Shown here piece by piece: positions 35,858 to 44,801 of a DNA stretch of 64,000 nt. The stretch is taken from contig NZ_AUAS01000005.1 in the NCBI RefSeq assembly GCF_000428845.1, forward strand, positions 372,001 to 436,000, in the 5' to 3' direction. Each line of letters starts with the position of its first letter. The stretch's first letter is position 1. This stretch comes from Dyadobacter alkalitolerans DSM 23607 (lineage in GTDB: Bacteria; Bacteroidota; Bacteroidia; Cytophagales; Spirosomataceae). The translations under genes and the position numbers were made by a program. The notes beneath the pieces are model-generated. The model saw nothing but the letters and a program-made list of their open reading frames with translations, did no database searches and had not been told where the DNA came from.

Positions 35858-38515
35858 ATGACCTCGCATCAAATACGTCAGGCTTTTCTTGATTTTTTTC
35901 GGAGTAAACAACATTTAATTGTGCCTTCGGCACCTTTGGTGGCCAAAAACGACCCTACCCTTATGTTTAACAACTCGGGGATGGCGCAGTTTAAAGACTT
36001 CTTTCTGGGCAACGGCACGCCTCCCTCCCGCCGCATCGCGGATACTCAGAAATGCCTCCGGGTTTCAGGAAAACACAATGATTTAGAGGACGTTGGTTTT
36101 GATACTTACCATCATACCATGTTCGAAATGCTGGGTAACTGGTCGTTTGGTGATTATTTCAAAAAAGAAGCAATTACCTGGGCCTGGGAGCTTTTGACAG
36201 AGGTTTACCAACTTCCGAAAGACCGGCTTTATGTGTCTGTTTTTGAGGGCGATTCCAAAGATGGCGTTCCTTTTGACCAGGAAGCATGGGATCTCTGGAA
36301 ACCGATCGTGGGTGAAGACCGCATTATTTTAGGCAATAAAAAAGACAATTTCTGGGAGATGGGCGATACAGGTCCTTGCGGCCCGTGCTCGGAAATCCAT
36401 ATTGACTTGCGCCCTGCTTCGGAAGTGGCGGAAATCTCCGGAAAATCGCTGGTTAATAATGATCATCCGCAAGTTGTGGAAATCTGGAACCTGGTTTTCA
36501 TGCAGTTTGAACGGAAAGCCGACAGCTCGCTGGTGCCGCTTCCCGCTACTCACGTGGATACGGGAATGGGCTTCGAACGCTTATGTATGGCGGTTCAAGC
36601 TAAGACTTCCAATTATGACACAGACGTTTTTCAAAACACAATTCAGGTTTTGGAAACATTATCCGGCAAGCGATACGGCGCTAATGATGAGCCGTTTGCG
36701 GACATTGCGATGCGCGTCATTGCAGACCATATCCGGGCGGTTGCATTTGCGATCACGGATGGCCAGTTGCCTTCTAACAATAAAGCCGGTTACGTGATCC
36801 GTCGGATTTTACGTCGTGCGGTACGTTATGGTTATTCTTATCTAGGTTTTCAGGAGCCGTTTTTTTACAAGCTGGTTGCTGTTCTGGCGGATCAGTTCAA
36901 GGATGTTTTTGCTGAGTTGAAATCGCAGGAAGAATTTGTGACGCGGGTGATCCTGGAAGAAGAAAAAAGCTTTTTAAGAACGCTTGAATCTGGTCTGAAG
37001 CGACTGGATGTGATTGTGAATTCTTTGAAAGAAAAAGGCATTAATACCATTGCCGGTAACGAGGTTTTTGAACTGAGCGACACATTTGGCTTTCCGGTTG
37101 ACCTCACCGCGCTTATTGCAAGGGAAAAAGGATTTCAAATCGATGAAACAGGTTTCCAGGATGCACTAACAGAACAGAAAAACCGGTCGAGACAGGATGC
37201 AGCGAAGGAGGCTACGGACTGGATCGAGTTACGTGAAGCGGATGGCGTTGAGTTTTTGGGTTATGATTTTGAAGAAACACACAGTCAGATCACCAAATAT
37301 CGTAAGGTTAAGACGAAAACGGGCGAAGAATATCACATTGTCCTGGACCGCACACCGTTCTACGCTGAAATGGGTGGACAAGTTGGTGACACAGGCGTCC
37401 TGCTCCTGGATAACGGTCTGGCAGATGGCAAAAAGACGATCCGGATCGTTGATACCAAGAAAGAGAACGACCTTTTTGTACATATTTCTTTGGATAAAAA
37501 TCTGGATGACGCATTACAGAATGCAGGAATTATCGTCGCTAAGATCGATAGTGACCGCCGTGAAAAGATCAAGGCCAATCACTCGGCAACGCACTTGATG
37601 CTATCGGCGATGCGGGAAGTGCTCGGCACGCACATTGGCCAGAAAGGTTCTTTTTTGAACGACGAAGTGCTGCGTTTCGACTTTTCCCACTTTGCGAAAG
37701 TAACCGACGAGGAACTGCAAAAAATTGAAGACCGTGTCAATGAAAAAATCCGTGAGGACATTGCATTAGACGAAAGAAGGAACGTGCCAATCAAGCAGGC
37801 ATTGGATCAGGGTGCAACGGCGACATTCGGTGAGAAATATGGCGATTTTGTTCGTCTGATCATTTTCGACCCGACTTACTCTTTCGAGCTTTGCGGTGGA
37901 ACGCACATTCCTTCAACGGGCCAGATCGGTGTTTTCAAATTCATTTCCGAAGGATCTGTATCCGCAGGCGTGCGTCGTGTGGAAGCCGTTACAGGTGCGA
38001 AAGCGCTTGAAATCATGCGCGATCAGGAAGCAACCCTGACAAGGATCAAAGATTTGCTCAAAAACCCAACGGATCTGATCAAGGCCGTGGAGAGTTTATT
38101 GGACGAACGCAATGCTCTGCAAAAAAGGATTGTTTCGCTTGAAAACGAAAAGATCCAGTCTCTGAAAACGACATTGATCGACAATATGAAAAAGCACAGC
38201 ACATTTAACCTGATCGTAGAGAAAGTGGACGTGCCAAATGCTGATTCATTGAAACAACTGTCTTATGAATTGCGGGACCAGATCGAAAACCTGATCGCTG
38301 TTTTTGGGACAGAAATCGCTGGTAAGCCGCAGCTTTCGGTGTTTATTGCTGAAAATATCGTGCAGGAAACGGGTTTGAATGCCGGTAAGATCGTGAAAGA
38401 TCTCGCGAAGGAAATTCGCGGCGGCGGTGGCGGTCAGCCATTCTTTGCAACGGCTGGCGGTTCGGACGCAAGCGGCCTGGACGCAGCATTGGATAAAGCG
38501 AAAGGGCTTTTCTAG
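35858..38515 (+). CDS. alaS: Alanyl-tRNA synthetase
   Basis: Class II aminoacyl-tRNA synthetase of 885 residues that charges tRNA-Ala. In order: the catalytic domain (FFRSKQHLIVPSAPLV, MFNNSGMAQFKDFFLG, HHTMFEMLGNWSFGDYFKKEAITWAWELL), a tRNA-recognition domain (NKAGYVIRRILRRAVRYGY), an editing domain with the zinc motifs HSATHLM and CGGTHIPSTGQIG, and the C-terminal oligomerisation domain with RGGGGGQPFFATAGG. Length and motif order are standard. It is monocistronic with its own promoter and a bidirectional terminator downstream. Confidence 0.98.
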   Translation: MTSHQIRQAFLDFFRSKQHLIVPSAPLVAKNDPTLMFNNSGMAQFKDFFLGNGTPPSRRIADTQKCLRVSGKHNDLEDVGFDTYHHTMFEMLGNWSFGDYFKKEAITWAWELLTEVYQLPKDRLYVSVFEGDSKDGVPFDQEAWDLWKPIVGEDRIILGNKKDNFWEMGDTGPCGPCSEIHIDLRPASEVAEISGKSLVNNDHPQVVEIWNLVFMQFERKADSSLVPLPATHVDTGMGFERLCMAVQAKTSNYDTDVFQNTIQVLETLSGKRYGANDEPFADIAMRVIADHIRAVAFAITDGQLPSNNKAGYVIRRILRRAVRYGYSYLGFQEPFFYKLVAVLADQFKDVFAELKSQEEFVTRVILEEEKSFLRTLESGLKRLDVIVNSLKEKGINTIAGNEVFELSDTFGFPVDLTALIAREKGFQIDETGFQDALTEQKNRSRQDAAKEATDWIELREADGVEFLGYDFEETHSQITKYRKVKTKTGEEYHIVLDRTPFYAEMGGQVGDTGVLLLDNGLADGKKTIRIVDTKKENDLFVHISLDKNLDDALQNAGIIVAKIDSDRREKIKANHSATHLMLSAMREVLGTHIGQKGSFLNDEVLRFDFSHFAKVTDEELQKIEDRVNEKIREDIALDERRNVPIKQALDQGATATFGEKYGDFVRLIIFDPTYSFELCGGTHIPSTGQIGVFKFISEGSVSAGVRRVEAVTGAKALEIMRDQEATLTRIKDLLKNPTDLIKAVESLLDERNALQKRIVSLENEKIQSLKTTLIDNMKKHSTFNLIVEKVDVPNADSLKQLSYELRDQIENLIAVFGTEIAGKPQLSVFIAENIVQETGLNAGKIVKDLAKEIRGGGGGQPFFATAGGSDASGLDAALDKAKGLF

Positions 38516-38537
38516 GTAACTCCGTATGATAGGACAC

Positions 38538-38577
38538 AAAAAGGGCGATACCAAAACTGGCGTCGCCCTTTGCTTTT
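38538..38577. terminator. Bidirectional terminator between alaS and the LpxL-like gene
   Basis: Stem AAAGGGCGA / TCGCCCTTT (38540-38548, 38563-38571) with a 14-base loop. TTTGCTTTT follows on the plus strand and CCTTTTTGTG on the minus strand, so it can end both convergent transcripts. Confidence 0.8.
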
Positions 38578-38581
38578 ACGA

Positions 38582-39523
38582 CTAACTCACACCTTTTGCT
38601 GAACCAACATTTATATGCTTTTGAGGTAAAGTGCCAGGAAAACCGAATTTCCATCTGTTGTGAGACCAAAGCCATAACTCCGGCTGGCGCTTGATATTCT
38701 TTTCCAACTCTGCATAATACAATTTCATAATTTCTGTTTCGGTGATTTTTGCAGCATCCTTCACTAGCAGATTAAATCGAAAATTATATTTGTTCACACC
38801 CCGTTTTTGTACATCCAGATACACCACGGCACTATTTCGTCGGATCGCCATCCGTGCTGCACCCGTTTGTATATACGTATTATGACGAAAGAATTCAACA
38901 GCATGCTTACCCGCCTCTGCGGGTCTCTGGTCCGCAATGTTGATAAAAATGGCGGGCTTCGTATCCTGCCAATTGACTACCGAGCGATACCAATGAATCT
39001 TCGGGACCAGCTTCACGCCAAAGCGGCTTCTCAGCCCTTTCATTTTTTCGTTCAACATTGGATTTGAGACCGGCGAGTAAGCGGCCAGAACATTGCAATC
39101 GGTTAGCAGCGGCAGCGAAAACAGATATTCCCAGTTGCCATAATGTGAAACCATGAGCACAATGTCCTTTTTCTCCTTTATCAACTGATGTAAAACAGAC
39201 TGGTTGCTATAGCTGACAAACTTTGCAAGATCTTGCGGCGAGAGTTTCCGCACCATAAATGGCTCAACAATTAGATCTGCCAGATGCCTGTAATATTGAT
39301 TGGCCAACCCCGCTGTCTCTGCATTTGACAGTTCAGGAAAACAGATCGCCAGGTTTTTGAGGATCACCTTTTTGCGATAAGGCCAAATGTGCTTGAATAT
39401 CAGATAAACCAATCGGGCGATTGATCGCCAAATGTGAACGGACAGGCTCGTAGTGCCCTTCCGGAAGAGAAAAGCGGTAAGCCCCCGCCCTTCTCTCCAA
39501 GGCAAAGTTTGCACGGCCCGCAT
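38582..39523 (-). CDS. LpxL/HtrB-family lysophospholipid (lipid A) acyltransferase
   Basis: Inner-membrane acyltransferase of 313 residues that probably adds a secondary acyl chain to lipid A or a related lipid. The catalytic motif is SHYGNWE (His127, Glu132), in the H-x4-D/E arrangement of LpxL. Supporting motifs: RKKVILKNLAICFPELS, IADQRP, HNTYIQTGAARMAIRRNSAVVY and WLWSHNRWKF near the end, where LpxL proteins carry WxHxRWK. Its ATG overlaps the TAA of the upstream repeat-protein gene (TAATG on the minus strand), so the two are translationally coupled. Its specific acceptor is inferred. Confidence 0.87.
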   Translation of the reverse strand: MRAVQTLPWREGRGLTAFLFRKGTTSLSVHIWRSIARLVYLIFKHIWPYRKKVILKNLAICFPELSNAETAGLANQYYRHLADLIVEPFMVRKLSPQDLAKFVSYSNQSVLHQLIKEKKDIVLMVSHYGNWEYLFSLPLLTDCNVLAAYSPVSNPMLNEKMKGLRSRFGVKLVPKIHWYRSVVNWQDTKPAIFINIADQRPAEAGKHAVEFFRHNTYIQTGAARMAIRRNSAVVYLDVQKRGVNKYNFRFNLLVKDAAKITETEIMKLYYAELEKNIKRQPELWLWSHNRWKFGFPGTLPQKHINVGSAKGVS

Positions 39524-40623
39524 TATAAAATAAACTGAATACCCGTATTGAATCCTAGGTGAACACCCTGGAAATCCTTTGAACTATCGTTTTTCCAGAT
39601 GTATTTTTTTACAAAATCGTAGTCATTTTCGCGCTTATAACTTACGTAGTTGATGGTAGGGCCAGCGAAGATTTCGAGTTTGCTGCCAATCTTGTAAGCT
39701 GGGATAATGCGGAGTGAATTTTTAAAATAGTGGGCCTTTTTGAAGTTGGAAAGCGAATGGCTCACGGCTTCGAGATTAAGCCTGAAATTATCGACCAGCT
39801 TAATGTGTGCCCCTAAACCTGCCTCCACTGCATACATATCGCGTTTACTATCTTTGAAATTATACCCAATCCCCGCAATTCCATACAAAACCCGGCCCCC
39901 TGAACGGAATGAAGCAATGGTAGTCATAGACTCGTCGAATGTTAAGGCGATGGATTTTTCACCACTTTTAATAAAATTAAAAATGGCGATCGGGTAATCG
40001 CTGGTGTCGGCGATGTTGATCAAACCAGCCAGTTGGATGCCTTTCACATTCTTGGCAATGTTAGCAAAACCCGCAACCTGCCCATTGACATTCTTGCCCT
40101 TATTCAGAAATCCGCTAACCTGCAATCCCTTCGCATCATTGCGTGTAATGTTGGCAAAACCAGCCATTTGCAAGGACTGAGAGCTTCCGGCCAGGTTCAT
40201 GAAACCCGCAATCTGTGCGCCCTTTGCTTCATTCTTAACAATATTTGAGAAACCTGCCATCTGGATTCCGTTGGCATTATTCCCGATAATGTTAGCCCCT
40301 CCCGCAATTTGAACTCCTTTTGCATTGCTGGATATTAAGTTTACCGCGCCCGCCATTTGCCAGCCCGAAGCGTCCTGCTTGATCACATTAGCAGCGCCTG
40401 CGATGGCCACACCGGTTTCTGACTTGGAAAGCCCGGCAATGGCGTGGAGCGAAAACTGGTTTGTATAGGACGCAGCGTGTTTGCCATTGGTGCTGAGCGG
40501 ATAAATAAGTCCGAAGTGCACAACCGATGTGCTGTCCTTCTGGCCAAAAGAAACAAGGGATAAACCGGAGAGGAATATGCTGAGGAATGCAGCCTTAGCT
40601 ACGCAAAATCTTAAATTTTTCAT
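39523..40623 (-). CDS. Exported 16-residue-repeat protein (LA_2272-like surface repeats)
   Basis: Protein of 366 residues with a signal peptide (ending SLVSFGQ). Residues ~65-205 consist of about nine units of the form G-x-Q-[IVM]-[AS]-G-x-x-N-[IL], mostly spaced 16 residues apart (Gly71, 87, 103, 119, 135, 166, 181, 195). The C-terminal ~150 residues are beta-strand-like with alternating hydrophobics (KLEIFAGPTINYVSY) and end in L. It is a paralogue of the STN-domain protein just upstream, sharing the repeat and the C-terminal FAGP region, but lacks STN and regulatory domains. Outer-membrane or surface location is likely; function is unknown. Confidence 0.72.
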   Translation of the reverse strand: MKNLRFCVAKAAFLSIFLSGLSLVSFGQKDSTSVVHFGLIYPLSTNGKHAASYTNQFSLHAIAGLSKSETGVAIAGAANVIKQDASGWQMAGAVNLISSNAKGVQIAGGANIIGNNANGIQMAGFSNIVKNEAKGAQIAGFMNLAGSSQSLQMAGFANITRNDAKGLQVSGFLNKGKNVNGQVAGFANIAKNVKGIQLAGLINIADTSDYPIAIFNFIKSGEKSIALTFDESMTTIASFRSGGRVLYGIAGIGYNFKDSKRDMYAVEAGLGAHIKLVDNFRLNLEAVSHSLSNFKKAHYFKNSLRIIPAYKIGSKLEIFAGPTINYVSYKRENDYDFVKKYIWKNDSSKDFQGVHLGFNTGIQFIL

Positions 40624-40774
40624 GTGAATGTATTTAAAAAGAAATCATTTAAACACATACAGTCCGCAGGAACCCCAAAATTGCAGGCCTTCAATCCGGT
40701 CCAATTGCTGTATGCAAAGTACCGACAACGAGAGGCATGGTTACCCTAAAATAATCAGGAAAAATAGTAGATAA

Positions 40775-42598
40775 TTAAAGGCCGCGACCGTAACGCCAGC
40801 TCAAACCGCCTTGCCAGCCGATCCAGGAAGTCATGTTTTTGTTGCCCATTTTGAAGTCGGGGTAACCTTTTGGGGGGAAAGATTTGTAGCCTTTTTCGGT
40901 TTGGAAGCCGTCGCTGTCGTAAACGGTGAATGATGGGCCGGCGAAGAGCATCAGGCGTTTATTCAGCTTGTAAGTCAGGGAGGTTTGGAAGCGGTAAATG
41001 AAAGGCAGCTTATCCCAGCTGGTGGTATGAATGTTCTGATTGAGAATTTCGGTGAAGAAGCCAACCTTTTTGAATGGAAAAAACTCCCGTCCTATTCCTG
41101 CACCAAATGTAAGGACCTTGTTTTGTCCGCCTGTGGTGGAGCCGACCATGAGTATGCTGTAAAATTTGTGCGTACCCATCTTCCAGGCCACATTCAAAGG
41201 CGTCACGTCATTGGCATAAAAAGAAATATTGGAAGTGCTTTTTTTGATAATATTGATCAATCCTAAACTCAAACCCGACGAACTGTCTGCAATGTTGATA
41301 ATGCCCAGCTGCGTTCCGTGAAGCCGCCTGGCCACATTGATCGTCGCGAGCTGAAAACCGCGCACCTCGCGCTTGCCTATGTTGATCCCCCCGCTAATTT
41401 GTCCACCCGAAAGGTTCCCTTGGACTACATTGACACCCCCGCCAACCTGTACACCGTTGAAATCTTCCGAAGCGTGGTTGTAAGCGCCCGAAATCTGCGC
41501 ACCGCTCGATCTATCACCAAGAATGCTCAATGCACCTGACACTTGCACACCGCGCAACGGCCCTGCGGAACGGCTCAAAAATCCACTGACTTGCGCACCA
41601 CTTACATTTTTTTTGACACTCCCAGCAAATCCGGAAACCTGGACGCCGCTCAGCGAGTCAAGAATGTGATTCAGAAACCCAGCCACCTGGGCGCCTTTTA
41701 CATCGCCCGAAACCACATTAAAAAGCCCCGCGATCTGGACATAACGCACATCCTGCTTTGAAATATTGAAGCCACCGGCTATTTCTGCGCCATTTACACC
41801 GGCCGTATAACCGCCCAGAAGGTTAAGGGAAAATTTGTTCACAACCTGCGAGCTCATCCGTCCATGCGTCCCCAAACCTGGTGTCAATGACGCCTGGTAG
41901 GGCAATGCGACGAAGAAACGGCCAATGTTGCGGCTTTGCGCGCGAAGCTTCGAGGAAAGGAAAAAACGGCCAAGCCAGGTGGATTCGCCTTCGGAATAGC
42001 GGACAATGAGTGGGTCGAGGTCAACCGCTTTTTGTATAATATTGATCCGAAGATCTGCACTTTCCTGATAGATCACAATCGTCGTATCCCCATAGCCCAC
42101 TTTGCTGATTGTCAGGCTTAAAGGCAAGCTCCGGTCTTTAATGCGTATTCTGAAATGCCCGGCGTCATCAGACAATGTTGAAACCAGTAACTGCCTTGAA
42201 TAAACGCTGGCGTAATCAATGGGCACATTGGTTTCCTGATCGAAAATATGGCCGCTTATATAAAACACCTTTTCTTTCGCCGCGGGAAGAATGATCAGGT
42301 AATCCCCTTTTTCCCTGTATTGATATTTGTTGCCGAACAACTGATCCAAAACCTGCTTAAGTGGTTGCCGCGCAGCATTTAATGTTACCAGACTATCGCC
42401 TAAAATAATGTTGCTGTTATATGAAAAGTAAAATTTTCCCTGATCGCTGATGTTTTTTAATACTTCTGAAACGGGTTCTTTTTGCGCGGATACGCTTACG
42501 GTTTTATTCAGAATGCCCTGTGCGTAGGTTGCACAGGGCATTATTAGCATGATAATGATGTATTTTATCGTGTTCAGTTTCGTAAAGGTCTGATTCAT
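40775..42598 (-). CDS. STN-domain / carboxypeptidase-regulatory-domain protein with 16-residue repeats
   Basis: Exported protein of 607 residues (signal peptide ending MPCATYAQG). Domains: STN, as in signalling TonB receptors and secretins (residues ~30-105; VSVSAQKEPVSEVLKNISDQGKFYFSYNSNIILG..YREKGDYLIILP); a carboxypeptidase-like regulatory domain (~113-200; ISGHIFDQETNVPIDYASVYS); and about 12 repeats at ~254-452 with Gly at 270, 302, 318, 334, 350, 366, 382, 398, 414, 428 and 442, reading GxQ[VI]SG. A beta-rich C-terminal domain follows (RLMLFAGPSFTVY). It has no TonB-receptor plug or barrel. It lies directly downstream of FecR and an ECF sigma factor, so its STN domain may relay a signal to FecR. 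Confidence 0.82.
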   Translation of the reverse strand: MNQTFTKLNTIKYIIIMLIMPCATYAQGILNKTVSVSAQKEPVSEVLKNISDQGKFYFSYNSNIILGDSLVTLNAARQPLKQVLDQLFGNKYQYREKGDYLIILPAAKEKVFYISGHIFDQETNVPIDYASVYSRQLLVSTLSDDAGHFRIRIKDRSLPLSLTISKVGYGDTTIVIYQESADLRINIIQKAVDLDPLIVRYSEGESTWLGRFFLSSKLRAQSRNIGRFFVALPYQASLTPGLGTHGRMSSQVVNKFSLNLLGGYTAGVNGAEIAGGFNISKQDVRYVQIAGLFNVVSGDVKGAQVAGFLNHILDSLSGVQVSGFAGSVKKNVSGAQVSGFLSRSAGPLRGVQVSGALSILGDRSSGAQISGAYNHASEDFNGVQVGGGVNVVQGNLSGGQISGGINIGKREVRGFQLATINVARRLHGTQLGIINIADSSSGLSLGLINIIKKSTSNISFYANDVTPLNVAWKMGTHKFYSILMVGSTTGGQNKVLTFGAGIGREFFPFKKVGFFTEILNQNIHTTSWDKLPFIYRFQTSLTYKLNKRLMLFAGPSFTVYDSDGFQTEKGYKSFPPKGYPDFKMGNKNMTSWIGWQGGLSWRYGRGL

Positions 42599-42613
42599 TC
42601 CGAAAGATAAGCG

Positions 42614-43609
42614 CTATTTCAAAATGATCTGCTCTCCGCTATGCTCAACTTTTATTGTTAATGTTTCACTAATCAGGCTCAATGTGCTGTCCAGCGACTT
42701 TTTATCAAATGTGGTGTTGATAGGCATGTTGTTCAGACGTTCATTTTCAATCACAATATTGGCGTCGTAAGTTTCATTCAGTATTTCCACCAATCTCCAC
42801 AAAGGCGTATCGTTGCACACCAGCTTGTTTGTCCTGTAATATTTGTAAAAATCATCTGCCGTTTCATCCTTAACCAGTGCCGGATGCGATTTAAGCACCG
42901 TTGCTTTCTGCTTTGGACTAATGCGGACAAACTCGTTGTTTTTAGCCACTTCAACCAAACCGGTTTCCACGATCACTTCTGTCTTCTTTGCATTGTCCTT
43001 CACATTAAAACTAGTCCCCAAAACCTTAACGGTCATATCATTCACAGCGATCACAAACGGTTTGGTCTTGTCTTTGGTAACCTCAAAAAACGCCTCGCCC
43101 GTTAATGACACTTCCCTTTTGCCACCAGAGAATTCCGCCGGATAAGAAATGCTTGATTTTTTATTCAAAGTCACAATGGACCCGTCGGGCAATGTATCGA
43201 TCACTGTTTCTCTCCCTGATCGAACGGTCAGCATTTGCGGCTCCGCATTTTGACCAAAAAATACATATGCAAGCCAGCCGGTGCACAAAGTTGCGGCAAT
43301 CAGCGCGGCGGCCCTGAGGAGCGCGAACGACTTTTGGGACTCATAAAGCGGGATTACCGGCGCTTCTTCTTCCCTACTCTTCTGTGTCCGTTTGCGGAAC
43401 CGCTCCCAGGCTGCGTTTTCATCCACGGCGCTCTGTGCCGCGAGTTGCTTGCTCTGGTTCCATATCAATTCAAAATGTTCGAAATAACGCTGGTTATCAT
43501 CGCTGTCGGACAACCATTGGTTGATCTCGATCTGTTCTGCGACGCTCGTCTCATCCAGTAAAGCCTTGACAAGCAGGTCGTCTATGTTGTAATTCAGTTC
43601 TTTATTCAT
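42614..43609 (-). CDS. FecR-family anti-sigma factor
   Basis: Membrane regulator of 331 residues that should hold or activate the sigma factor encoded just upstream. It has a cytoplasmic N-terminal domain (DDLLVKALLDETSVAEQIEINQWLSDSDDNQRYFEHFELIW), one membrane helix (LLRAAALIAATLCTGWLAYVFF, ~95-117), a FecR domain (MLTVRSGRETVIDTLPDGSIVTLNKKSSISYPAEF, SLTGEAFFEVTKDKTKPFVI, VKVLGTSFNV) and a C-terminal DUF4974 domain (LVCNDTPLWRLVEILNETYDANIVIE) that contacts STN domains. I choose the ATG at 43609 over the GTG at 43618. Its partners by position are the sigma gene 12 bases upstream and the STN repeat protein 15 bases downstream. Confidence 0.93.
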   Translation of the reverse strand: MNKELNYNIDDLLVKALLDETSVAEQIEINQWLSDSDDNQRYFEHFELIWNQSKQLAAQSAVDENAAWERFRKRTQKSREEEAPVIPLYESQKSFALLRAAALIAATLCTGWLAYVFFGQNAEPQMLTVRSGRETVIDTLPDGSIVTLNKKSSISYPAEFSGGKREVSLTGEAFFEVTKDKTKPFVIAVNDMTVKVLGTSFNVKDNAKKTEVIVETGLVEVAKNNEFVRISPKQKATVLKSHPALVKDETADDFYKYYRTNKLVCNDTPLWRLVEILNETYDANIVIENERLNNMPINTTFDKKSLDSTLSLISETLTIKVEHSGEQIILK

Positions 43610-43621
43610 GACCGGCACGGA

Positions 43622-44191
43622 TTAGCTGAGGAGAAATAAAAGGATGGATGCAGGCAGGAAATCAACCAGTTTCAGGCGCAGCAGACGCAGTGCCTTACCC
43701 ATTTGATTTTCCACTGTTTTCAATGGCAATTGCAGGCGGTCGGCGATTTCCTGGTATTTCAGTTCTTCAAAACGGCTCATCTGGAAAATCGTTCTGCACT
43801 TTTCGGGCAATTCTTTAAGGGCTTTGTCCAGGCGCTGTTCGAGCTCTTTCAGTTCCAGCGGATGGGAGGTGTTATTGCTGTGTTCCATTTGGTTAATTGC
43901 GTACGTTTGGTAGGCGTCCCTCACTTTCAAATGTTTGATATAATTAAGGCTTTCATGATAAACCGAGCGGTAGAGATAGCCGCTGACGGATTCTTTGATT
44001 TCAATGTGATCTGTTTTTTCCCAAAGCCGGCAAAACACATTTTGCACCATTTCCTCGGCCATAATATCGTCCCGCAGAATAGTGCAGGCATAGGCATGGA
44101 GGCCCTTAAAGTGTGCTTTAAAAACCCGTTCAAACTCTGCTTCCCGATCCCTGCTTAAATATGTCACGTGATCCGCGATGGCTACGTTCAT
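43622..44191 (-). CDS. ECF RNA polymerase sigma factor (FecI-like, Bacteroidota type)
   Basis: Extracytoplasmic-function sigma-70 factor of 189 residues. Region 2 is FERVFKAHFKGLHAYACTILRDDIMAEEMVQNVFCRLWEK with the DNA-melting segment VSGYLYRSVYHESLNYIKH. Region 4 is LDKALKELPEKCRTIFQMSRFEELKYQEIADRLQLPLKTVENQMGKALRLLR. The hydrophobic tail (FLPASILLFLLS) is common in this Bacteroidota group. It heads an operon with FecR and the STN repeat protein, whose expression it probably controls in response to an envelope signal. Confidence 0.95.
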   Translation of the reverse strand: MNVAIADHVTYLSRDREAEFERVFKAHFKGLHAYACTILRDDIMAEEMVQNVFCRLWEKTDHIEIKESVSGYLYRSVYHESLNYIKHLKVRDAYQTYAINQMEHSNNTSHPLELKELEQRLDKALKELPEKCRTIFQMSRFEELKYQEIADRLQLPLKTVENQMGKALRLLRLKLVDFLPASILLFLLS

Positions 44192-44209
44192 TGCAATGGT
44201 AGATTACTG

Positions 44210-44268
44210 GTAAAAAATAAGCGCCCGACTTAGGCTGTTCATTGGAATGACAACCAGTCGGGCGCTTA
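44210..44268 (-). terminator. Terminator after the DGTPDKRY-repeat gene
   Basis: Perfect 13-bp stem TAAGCGCCCGACT / AGTCGGGCGCTTA with a 25-base loop; on the minus strand it is followed by TTTTTTACC. It separates the small repeat gene from the sigma-factor operon. Confidence 0.82.
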
Positions 44269-44308
44269 CCCTAGATTTTCCGGAAAATATTTCCGGCATT
44301 TATTTGAT

Positions 44309-44635
44309 CTATTGCTTTTTAGACGCTTTTAGCGAGTCGGCTTTATTGCTTTTGTAACGTTTATCCGGCATGCCGTCTTTTTTCAGGTTCTTGTTTTCGC
44401 TGTAACGCTTGTCCGGCGTCCCGTCGGCTTTGAGTTTCTTGTTCTCAGCATAACGCTTGTCGGGCGTTCCGTTGGCTTTTACCTTAATGGTCGTCTTGTC
44501 ATTTCCGGTCTGCCTGGTGGCAACGGTCGTTTTGTTGGTAGCCGGTTTGGCTGGTGTTGCAGTTTGCGCAAATGAAGGCGCGGCAAATGCCATAAAGGCC
44601 AGCAAGACTAATGCTTTCAAGTTTTTCATTTTCAT
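44309..44635 (-). CDS. Small exported basic protein with three DGTPDKRY repeats
   Basis: Protein of 108 residues (from the ATG at 44635) with a Sec signal peptide (NLKALVLLAFMAFAAPSFAQ) and a Thr/Lys-rich linker. Three copies of a 16-residue unit follow: ANGTPDKRYAENKKLK, ADGTPDKRYSENKNLK and KDGMPDKRYKSNKADS. The motif (N/D)G.PDKRY..NK resembles the PBCV basic adaptor domain known from chlorella viruses and also seen in Bacteroidota proteins. It is strongly basic, so it may bind polyanions at the envelope. Function unknown. An ATG at 44629 is an alternative start. Confidence 0.72.
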   Translation of the reverse strand: MKMKNLKALVLLAFMAFAAPSFAQTATPAKPATNKTTVATRQTGNDKTTIKVKANGTPDKRYAENKKLKADGTPDKRYSENKNLKKDGMPDKRYKSNKADSLKASKKQ

Positions 44636-44801
44636 TGGATTAAAGTGTGACAAACGCGATCTTGTTCCAGCTCACATTAAAAAAATCCAGCCAGAGCTGT
44701 TCGACAAGATGAATTTAATCATCATTTAATCCAAAGTTTTATCGACTAGCCGTTACTTTTTCCAATCAACAACGTCTCAATAGCATTTAACCAACAATGC
44801 T

